Source: Alphaproteobacteria bacterium
GTDB lineage: Bacteria > Pseudomonadota > Alphaproteobacteria > RF32 > CAG-239
Reading direction: 5' to 3'
DNA length: 59,309 nucleotides
Assembly (NCBI GenBank): GCA_015062345.1
Contig: SUUV01000006.1
Coordinates: 1 to 59,309 of the forward strand
Positions 53,625 through 59,309 of the stretch are shown here, in pieces. The position numbers and the translations under genes are program-made. A model generated the notes under the pieces. The model saw only the letters and a program-made list of their open reading frames with translations. It did not search any database and was not told where the DNA came from. How positions within the stretch are numbered: position 1 is the stretch's first letter; each line of letters opens with the position of its first letter.

Positions 53625-54764
53625 ATGAAAAAATTTACACCGGTCGGTTTATTTTTGGCGCTTTTATTTGCGGGCAATGTTCAAGCTCGTTCTTTGAGCG
53701 CTGATTATTCAATGTTTAAATATTGGCTCAACAAAAAATACGGCATAGATTACGGCATTGATGCTTCCATAATGCCGCAACGAGGTGCTCCGAGCGGAAA
53801 ATATAATGCGGTGCAATTATATTTGTATCCTTATTTAACTTGGACAACGCACAAAAACGAGTACGGAAGCGGCAGCTTAAATGCGGCTTATACCATAATT
53901 CGCTACGGCAATCATAATGCCGCCGATATCGGATATCGTATGGGAGTGGTTGATGATATAAACGATTATTCGACCAATGCTAATGAATTTAATGAGTTGT
54001 ACTATTCTTATCAGTTTGCCGGTAAATTAGATTGGCTCACAATAGCACTTGGTCAATTTCCGATTTATAATTTTGACGGTTCACCGTATAATTCAAATCA
54101 GCAGGTAAATTTTATTAACTATGCTTTATCACAAAACGCATCTTCCACATACGCAATAGCCGGTGTCGGAGCTTTTGTGCAAATCACTCCGAAATCAGAT
54201 TGGAGTTTTGCAATAGGTGCTCAAGATGCAAGCAATGTTGACGCAGTCAGCGTCAGAGTTAATGATTTAAGCGACGGTCATTTTACTACTTTCGGGCAAA
54301 TTCAATATGCTCCCACCAATAAACTGGGTGAGGCCGAATTTTCTGTTTTGCTTTACAATCAGCCGGCAGTAAAATTGCAACCTCAAACCACAAACGGTTG
54401 GTCAATTAACTTATCGCAAAACATTGGGCAAAAATGGAATATTTTCGGTCGTGTAAACGGAGTTTCCGGCCATATGGATACCATTGAACAGTCATGGGCA
54501 GCCGGTATTGTGCGCTTAAATCCGTTTGAAAGAAACGAACTTGATCAAATCGGCCTTGCTTATGCTTACAATAAAATAAATGAAGAAGCAGTGGGTGAGG
54601 CGCTGTCTCATGATGCCGAGCAGGTAATAGAAGCTTATTGGGCAATCGGAATTTCCAAATGGGCAACCATAACTCCCGATGTGCAATTTTACATAAATCC
54701 GGCATTAAATCCGAAATCTGACTACGGCACTGCAGTTTCTTTAAGATTGACACTGTTTATGTAA
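53625..54764 (+). CDS. OprB-like carbohydrate-selective porin
   Basis: A 379-residue outer-membrane protein with a signal peptide (LFLALLFAGNVQA) and alternating amphipathic strands throughout. The region ELYYSYQFAGKLDWLTIALG and the C-terminal WATITPDVQFYINPALNP resemble the OprB porin family. It ends LRLTLFM, one residue past a terminal Phe. GGAG precedes the ATG. It is single, with a terminator downstream. Substrate preference is not visible. Confidence 0.82.
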   Translation: MKKFTPVGLFLALLFAGNVQARSLSADYSMFKYWLNKKYGIDYGIDASIMPQRGAPSGKYNAVQLYLYPYLTWTTHKNEYGSGSLNAAYTIIRYGNHNAADIGYRMGVVDDINDYSTNANEFNELYYSYQFAGKLDWLTIALGQFPIYNFDGSPYNSNQQVNFINYALSQNASSTYAIAGVGAFVQITPKSDWSFAIGAQDASNVDAVSVRVNDLSDGHFTTFGQIQYAPTNKLGEAEFSVLLYNQPAVKLQPQTTNGWSINLSQNIGQKWNIFGRVNGVSGHMDTIEQSWAAGIVRLNPFERNELDQIGLAYAYNKINEEAVGEALSHDAEQVIEAYWAIGISKWATITPDVQFYINPALNPKSDYGTAVSLRLTLFM

Positions 54765-54799
54765 CTAAAATTATTATGTGAAAAATATTTTCTCAAATT

Positions 54800-54832
54800 A
54801 AGCGGTTAATACAAAAAAAGTATTAACCGCTT
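54800..54832 (+). terminator. Rho-independent terminator
   Basis: A 13-bp stem AAGCGGTTAATAC/GTATTAACCGCTT with a 7-nt A loop, followed by a T-rich run. Confidence 0.8.
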
Positions 54833-54891
54833 ATATTTTTTTCTTTACAATATGGGCTAAGTAAGATTAAAATCAATCCGGTATAAAAAAT

Positions 54892-55458
54892 ATGGAAACT
54901 ATAATGAATAAACTAAAAAAACACTTACTCATAATTTTTATGTTGTCAACTCTTTGCTGTTGCCAAACAACCACTTATCAAAAACCGTCTTTAATTCCTT
55001 CAATTGTACCCAATACACAAAAAACCCCGAAACCGGCGGAGCCCAGAAGGGTTACTAACATAATCGGTGCCGTTGAGCCGATTTATATGTTGCCGATGAA
55101 GTCGGCTTTTTATGCGCGTATTGATACCGGCGCAACCACATCTTCAATTGATGTAACCAATTTAAAAAGGTTTGAAAGAGACGGTGAAAAATGGGTTTCT
55201 TTTACCGTTACCAATCGTCGAAGCGGTGAAACGCATAATTTTGAAAAACAAATCTTCAAACGAGTGCGCATCACCCGAGCCGAAGATCACGAAAAACGGG
55301 TGAAAGTGATTATGGATGTTAAATTCGGCGGAGAAATTTTCAAAGCGGAATTTACTTTGGCCGAACGAGAAGATTTTGATTATCAGGCGCTTATCGGTCG
55401 CAACATTCTAACCGGCAGAGCCATTGTTGATACTTCAGTTTCCAATACATTAAAATAA
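54892..55458 (+). CDS. Retropepsin-like ATP-dependent Zn-protease family lipoprotein
   Basis: A 188-residue protein of the family often annotated ATP-dependent zinc protease (PF05618-type). It has a lipoprotein-like signal (LSTLCCCQTTT), then the aspartyl-protease-like ARIDTGATTSSI and the later strand ALIGRNILTGRAIVD. The start may be the ATG at 54892 or MNKLKK at 54904. It is the first gene of a three-gene cluster with a 7TM transglutaminase-like protein and an ATP-grasp ligase, a known conserved set thought to modify or process peptides in the envelope. Confidence 0.85.
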   Translation: METIMNKLKKHLLIIFMLSTLCCCQTTTYQKPSLIPSIVPNTQKTPKPAEPRRVTNIIGAVEPIYMLPMKSAFYARIDTGATTSSIDVTNLKRFERDGEKWVSFTVTNRRSGETHNFEKQIFKRVRITRAEDHEKRVKVIMDVKFGGEIFKAEFTLAEREDFDYQALIGRNILTGRAIVDTSVSNTLK

Positions 55459-55470
55459 GGTCTGTTTAAG

Positions 55471-57000
55471 ATGAAAAAATTTTTCAGCATAAGAAAAGTT
55501 TTAACTTTTTGTTTGTTTCTCTCAATTGTTTTTGCTTCATATAGCGCATATTACAAGATAAAGCACTGGGGTTTTGGTATTTCGCCCGATGCCTCATCTG
55601 ATGTGTGGGTGGTTGATGCTCACATTTCGTTTACTCCCACCGGAGAGCCGATAAATGTTTCTTTGGCAACTCCGAATATGGGGCATGAGTTCAAAATTTT
55701 AAATGAGGATATTGTCGCAAAAGGTTATACCATAACCAAAAACGAAAAAGATAAACGCATTGAGATGAGCTCAAATGCAAAAAAAGGCAAACAAAATATT
55801 TATTATCGGGTTACGATTTATGACAATGAAGACACCAGAGGAAAAATTTGGGACGACAGAAAACCCAAAGTAACAAAGCCGATTTTTGATAATCAGCAAA
55901 AAGAAATGGTTGATGAAATTATCAAAGCATCGAAAAATTTTGAAGGTAATCAGGTTAAAAAACTTATCACCATATTTAACAACGAGCCGCTTGATCCAAC
56001 GGTAAGTGCATTGTTACCGGTACATATTACCGAAAAACAAAGAGCCGAAAAAATAATTGACATATTGGCATATATGGGCATACCGGCAAGGCTGGCTCGA
56101 GGTGTTCGCTTAGAAGAAGGCAAAAAAGCCGCAAAGGCCGATTTGATGCTTGAGGCTCACGACGGCCACAAATGGCGAATTTATGATTTGCATACAGCTC
56201 AGGCAGGGCTTCCTAAAAACTTTGTGGTGTTTCAAAGAGGCGGGGTATCACTTCTTGATGTTGTAGGCGGTATAAATTCAAAGATAAGGTTTTCAGTGCT
56301 AAAATCGGTTACTCCGTCAATAAAAATGGCCGGACACAGAGCCAAACTTTCTGATTTTTCCGACATTTTTGATTTTTCAATTTATAACCTGCCGCTTTTG
56401 GAACAAAACACCTTAAAATGGTTGATGGTTTTTCCTTTAGGCATTTTAATTACGGTTTTAATGCGAAATGTGGTCGGTTTAAAAACCATGGGAACATTTA
56501 CCCCAATGCTGATTGCCATGTCTTTGGTTAAAACGGGTTTTATTGCCGGTTTGATGTGCTTTTTTATAATTATATCAATCGGACTTTTAATCAGAACACT
56601 GCTTTCAAGGCTCAATTTGCTTTTAGTTCCTCGCATTTCGGCAGTGGTGATATTTGTAATTTTGATTATGCAATATATGACCATATTCGGCTATCAGCTA
56701 AATTGGGAAATTGCATCTTCGGCAGTGTTTTTCCCGATTATCATTACCGCTTGGATAATTGAAAGAGCCTCCATTATATGGGAAGAAGACGGCCCCTTAA
56801 ATGCCGGAAAAGAAATTGTATATTCGATGATAACGGCTGTTGCCACATATTTTGTTATCAGCAGTGAATATGTAAGACACATTACTTTTGCTTTTAATGA
56901 AATAAACTTGGTAATTTTGTTTATGGTGATGCTTTTGGGAACATACACCGGTTATCGCTTAACCGAATTAAAAAGATTTACACCCTTGGCAAAAGGATAA
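55471..57000 (+). CDS. Inactive transglutaminase fused to seven membrane helices
   Basis: A 509-residue membrane protein. An N-terminal signal/anchor is followed by a periplasmic transglutaminase-like domain (IIDILAYMGIPARLARGV, GHKWRIYDLHTAQ) and a C-terminal block of about seven helices from residue 320 (LKWLMVFPLGILITVLM, GTFTPMLIAMSL). This is the PF14400/PF14402 architecture. Family members are described as catalytically inactive. It follows the retropepsin-like gene by 12 nt and precedes the ATP-grasp gene by 3 nt. Confidence 0.9.
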   Translation: MKKFFSIRKVLTFCLFLSIVFASYSAYYKIKHWGFGISPDASSDVWVVDAHISFTPTGEPINVSLATPNMGHEFKILNEDIVAKGYTITKNEKDKRIEMSSNAKKGKQNIYYRVTIYDNEDTRGKIWDDRKPKVTKPIFDNQQKEMVDEIIKASKNFEGNQVKKLITIFNNEPLDPTVSALLPVHITEKQRAEKIIDILAYMGIPARLARGVRLEEGKKAAKADLMLEAHDGHKWRIYDLHTAQAGLPKNFVVFQRGGVSLLDVVGGINSKIRFSVLKSVTPSIKMAGHRAKLSDFSDIFDFSIYNLPLLEQNTLKWLMVFPLGILITVLMRNVVGLKTMGTFTPMLIAMSLVKTGFIAGLMCFFIIISIGLLIRTLLSRLNLLLVPRISAVVIFVILIMQYMTIFGYQLNWEIASSAVFFPIIITAWIIERASIIWEEDGPLNAGKEIVYSMITAVATYFVISSEYVRHITFAFNEINLVILFMVMLLGTYTGYRLTELKRFTPLAKG

Positions 57001-57003
57001 TAA

Positions 57004-57954
57004 ATGTTTGGTTTGTTTAAAAAATTCACAAATCCGAAAATTTTGAAATCTAAAGGCATTTTGGGTATGAATGCCCGCAATTATGATATTATCGGACACA
57101 ACAACAAAAGAAGGTTGTATCCTTTGGTTGATGATAAAGTTCAGACCAAAATTCTGGCCGCTAAAGCTTGTATTAATACACCGGATTTAATCGGGATTAT
57201 AGAATATCAATATCAGGTAAAAAATTTCATCAAATACATTCAAAATTATCCGCAATTTGTTATAAAGCCGGCTCATGGCAGTGGCGGAAAAGGTGTTTTG
57301 GTGATAAAAAAATGGAGCGAAGAACAATTTATCAGTGCATCGGGCAGAGTTTTAAGTTTTAATGATGTATATCAGCACATTTCAAATGTATTAAGCGGAC
57401 TGTACAGTTTGGGTGGGCAATATGATGTAGCCGTAATTGAAGATATGGTAAATTTCAGTGATGTGTTTAACAATTTCAGTTACCAAGGTGTACCCGATGT
57501 CAGAATTATTGTTTATAAAGGATATCCGGCCATGGCCATGATGCGTTTAGCCACCGCTCAATCGGGCGGCAGAGCCAATTTGCACCAAGGAGCGGTTGGT
57601 GTCGGAATTGATGTTAAAACCGGAAAAACCTTAAAAGCCGTGATGCACAATTTGCCGATTACGCATCACCCCGACACAAAGGCCGATTTGATGAGTTTGT
57701 CGGTTCCGTTTTGGAGAGAGCATTTAATTATTGGCGCAAAAGCTTTTGAAATGACCGGACTTGGCTATTTGGGAGCAGATATCGTACTTGATAAAAACAA
57801 AGGGCCGATGATGTTGGAACTCAATGCTCGCCCCGGTCTTGCTATTCAGATTGCCAACGGAAAAGGTTTGTTAAATGCGGTTAAGGATATTGAAGAAAAC
57901 TATCCTAAAAATTTAGGTGCCGAAGAAAGAGTTGATTTTATCTTGAATAAATAA
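57004..57954 (+). CDS. ATP-grasp ligase (alpha-L-glutamate ligase-related)
   Basis: A 316-residue ATP-grasp enzyme of the type that accompanies the 7TM transglutaminase-like protein. Nucleotide-binding elements are VIKPAHGSGGKGVLVI near residue 90 and the metal-binding MMLELNARPGLAIQIAN near residue 262. It probably forms an amide bond in a peptide or amino-acid modification. It is the last gene of the three-gene cluster. The exact substrate is unknown for the family. Confidence 0.88.
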   Translation: MFGLFKKFTNPKILKSKGILGMNARNYDIIGHNNKRRLYPLVDDKVQTKILAAKACINTPDLIGIIEYQYQVKNFIKYIQNYPQFVIKPAHGSGGKGVLVIKKWSEEQFISASGRVLSFNDVYQHISNVLSGLYSLGGQYDVAVIEDMVNFSDVFNNFSYQGVPDVRIIVYKGYPAMAMMRLATAQSGGRANLHQGAVGVGIDVKTGKTLKAVMHNLPITHHPDTKADLMSLSVPFWREHLIIGAKAFEMTGLGYLGADIVLDKNKGPMMLELNARPGLAIQIANGKGLLNAVKDIEENYPKNLGAEERVDFILNK

Positions 57955-58011
57955 ATTTTAAACCCTAAATAATGTGTAGAAAATTGTATATTAACCCCGA
58001 AAGGATAAATT

Positions 58012-58617
58012 ATGACCGAATTACTTAAAAAATCCGAAACTAAAGGTTTGCAAAAATCAGAAACCAAAAATATTGAGGCGCAAGAAACAAAAAAACTGGA
58101 AGTTAGTGAAACCAGAGCAAAAAAAATTAAACACTCGTATAATGTTGACGACAAAGAAAACACCTTGGTCTTAAAACTTAAAGACGGAGATGTGCTTATC
58201 AAGATGTTTGAAGATATGGCGCCAAATCATGTTGCCCGCATTAAAGAACTTGTGCGTATGGGCTTTTATAACGGCTTAAAATTTCATAGGGTGATTGAGG
58301 GCTTTATGGCACAAACCGGTTGCCCGTTGGGAACAGGTACCGGCGGAAGCGGTCAAAAACTTAAAGCCGAATTTAATACACTTGAACACAAAAGAGGCAC
58401 GGTTTCAATGGCAAGAGCCATGGACCCTGATTCTGCGGACAGCCAATTTTTTATCTGTTTTGCCGATGCTCCGTGGCTAAACGGACAATATACCGTTTGG
58501 GGCGAAGTGATTTCGGGTATGGAATATGTCGATATGATAAAAAAAGGCGGCGGCTTTAACGGAATGGTACATGACCCTGATATCATTGTCAGTATGGATA
58601 TAGTTGCTGATTTGTAA
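58012..58617 (+). CDS. Cyclophilin-type peptidyl-prolyl isomerase
   Basis: A 201-residue PPIase. The cyclophilin core runs from about residue 48: FYNGLKFHRVIEGFMAQTG, GSGQKLKAEF, DSADSQFFICFADAPWLNG and YTVWGEVISGM are all present. The first 45 residues are an unusual charged extension built on KSETK-like repeats (KSETKGLQKSETK, QETKK, SETR). No Sec signal is present, so it is cytoplasmic. A terminator follows. Confidence 0.94.
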   Translation: MTELLKKSETKGLQKSETKNIEAQETKKLEVSETRAKKIKHSYNVDDKENTLVLKLKDGDVLIKMFEDMAPNHVARIKELVRMGFYNGLKFHRVIEGFMAQTGCPLGTGTGGSGQKLKAEFNTLEHKRGTVSMARAMDPDSADSQFFICFADAPWLNGQYTVWGEVISGMEYVDMIKKGGGFNGMVHDPDIIVSMDIVADL

Positions 58618-58637
58618 TTGATGTTTTAGTTTACAAA

Positions 58638-58659
58638 AAGCCTCCCAAACGGGAGGCTT
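58638..58659. terminator. Bidirectional terminator
   Basis: AAGCCTCCC/GGGAGGCTT around AAAC, between convergent genes. Confidence 0.85.
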
Positions 58660-58671
58660 AAATTTTGAAGA

Positions 58672-59103
58672 TTAATATGTCTTAGTAACTGTAAATAAAC
58701 CCGTGTATTCACCTGCTTTAACATTAGCGGGGATTGTTATCGTTGATATCAAACTTGATGATTCGGAAAATTCTGATTGAATTAAAATATTAATAGTATC
58801 ACCTGAGCTATTTTTTAATGAAATTGTCTCACTATAATCGTCCATTAAATCGATATTACATTCAGTTCTTCCTGTACCGGAATATGATATCAAGTCATCA
58901 GAATCAGAACCTGATTCAGAATCAATGATAATGTCTTCATTTTGTTGTTTTACAACAATAGTTCCCCAATCTAAATTAGGACAAGTAAAAGTATTTGCCA
59001 CTTCAATTGTAGCCTTAGCGGTTACTTCTGCGTAATCGGTTGTTGCGTTTGCTGTGCCTGAAATCATCAAAGCTACAGCGCTCAAAAGAAAATATTTTCT
59101 CAT
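58672..59103 (-). CDS. Secreted DUF4402-like protein, paralogue 5
   Basis: A 143-residue protein with signal peptide MRKYFLLSAVALMISGTANA and mature start TTDYAEVTAKATIEVA. It has TFTCPNLDWGTIVVKQQN, a second cysteine in RTECNIDL, a Ser/Asp-rich loop (DSESGSDSDD), and C-terminal AGEYTGLFTVTKTY. Its signal peptide is like that of paralogue 4 but the mature start is like paralogues 1-3, which suggests recombination between copies. The frame runs upstream to 59166, but the conserved leader places the ATG at 59103. Confidence 0.87.
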   Translation of the reverse strand: MRKYFLLSAVALMISGTANATTDYAEVTAKATIEVANTFTCPNLDWGTIVVKQQNEDIIIDSESGSDSDDLISYSGTGRTECNIDLMDDYSETISLKNSSGDTINILIQSEFSESSSLISTITIPANVKAGEYTGLFTVTKTY

Positions 59104-59171
59104 TTTTAAATCCTTTACAAAAATTAAGTTTAAGTACATTTGAAAGGTGTAAAAATCGCCTTTCACAGCAC

Positions 59172-59228
59172 ATCATAAACCGTTTTTTTTTTTTGCAAGT
59201 AAAAAGAGTCGTTTAAAAGATTTAAATC
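59172..59228 (-). promoter_or_regulatory. A12-tract promoter, copy 5
   Basis: On the minus strand GATTTAAATC (59219-59228), 20 bp, TTGCAA (59193-59198), twelve A, TATGAT (59172-59177). Confidence 0.7.
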
Positions 59229-59235
59229 AAAAATG

Positions 59236-59309
59236 GTGTAGCGGTGTTGCCTCCCATCACGGTCATACCGGTGCCCAAGCTTTAGCTTGGAATAGACACC
59301 GGTATCCAG
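59236..59309. repeat. Intergenic repeat block, copy 3 (cut by window end)
   Basis: The reverse complement of the promoter-proximal end of the blocks at 8690 and 31935, including the palindrome CCAAGCTTTAGCTTGG and flanking CACCGG/CCGGTG. The rest lies outside the window. Confidence 0.8.

Overview
This window looks like a chromosome segment of an AT-rich alphaproteobacterium, probably host-associated (gut-type) and uncultured. The signs are gene sets and orders common in Alphaproteobacteria: plsY-dprA-topA, ruvA-ruvB-ybgC, tolQ-tolR-tolA, prmA next to an M24B aminopeptidase, murF-nrdR-nusB-def, and a family 4 uracil-DNA glycosylase. The taxonomic placement is inference from gene content. No rRNA, tRNA, CRISPR array, intact insertion sequence or prophage was seen.

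Layout. 0.1-8.5 kb: DUF4143 ATPase, an RNase J-type nuclease, TspO, alaS and truA. 8.5-13.5 kb: a long non-coding repeat block, two hypothetical genes, and murF-nrdR-nusB-def. 13.6-21.7 kb: a two-domain glycosyltransferase and a complete RND efflux operon (fusion protein, pump, outer-membrane channel). 21.7-24.2 kb: a double P-loop kinase (second half zeta-toxin-like) divergent from a histidine phosphatase, the pair bracketed by a 63-bp direct repeat. 24.2-29.2 kb: an accessory island with a highly structured leader RNA or ncRNA, gene remnants, and two copies of an operon of tiny membrane proteins with no recognisable family. 29.2-31.4 kb: tolQRA. 32-34 kb: a Fic protein between two small secreted paralogues. 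34.6-43.1 kb: topA, dprA, plsY, two secreted paralogues, UDG and a TPR lipoprotein. 43-51 kb: an 11-mer repeat protein, HAD phosphatase, Cys-rich DUF1566-like surface proteins, prmA and a peptidase. 51.3-53.5 kb: ybgC-ruvB-ruvA. 53.6-58.6 kb: an OprB-like porin, the Zn-protease/7TM-transglutaminase/ATP-grasp system, and cyclophilin.

The most striking pattern is a dispersed regulon. Six loci (starts 1686, 9092, 32336, 34124, 44457, and 59103 on the minus strand) carry almost the same promoter: a GATTTAAATC-type palindrome (one copy ends TT), exactly 20 bp, TTGCAA, a run of exactly twelve A, CGGT, and a TATGAT or TAGAAT -10. Five of them drive secreted DUF4402-like paralogues of about 140-160 residues with two conserved cysteines; the sixth drives a Cys-rich DUF1566-like protein. 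Three of the six are preceded by a shared block of about 250 bp containing REP-like palindromes. This may be a multi-locus surface-protein system, possibly tuned through the A tract.

The second candidate novelty is the 24.6-29.1 kb island: a structured RNA with its own promoter and terminator, a duplicated operon (277-aa protein, 115-aa membrane protein, a small MTDIVRHYT protein by ATGA coupling, and two tiny membrane proteins), and an array of eight 10-bp repeats in its divergent promoter region.
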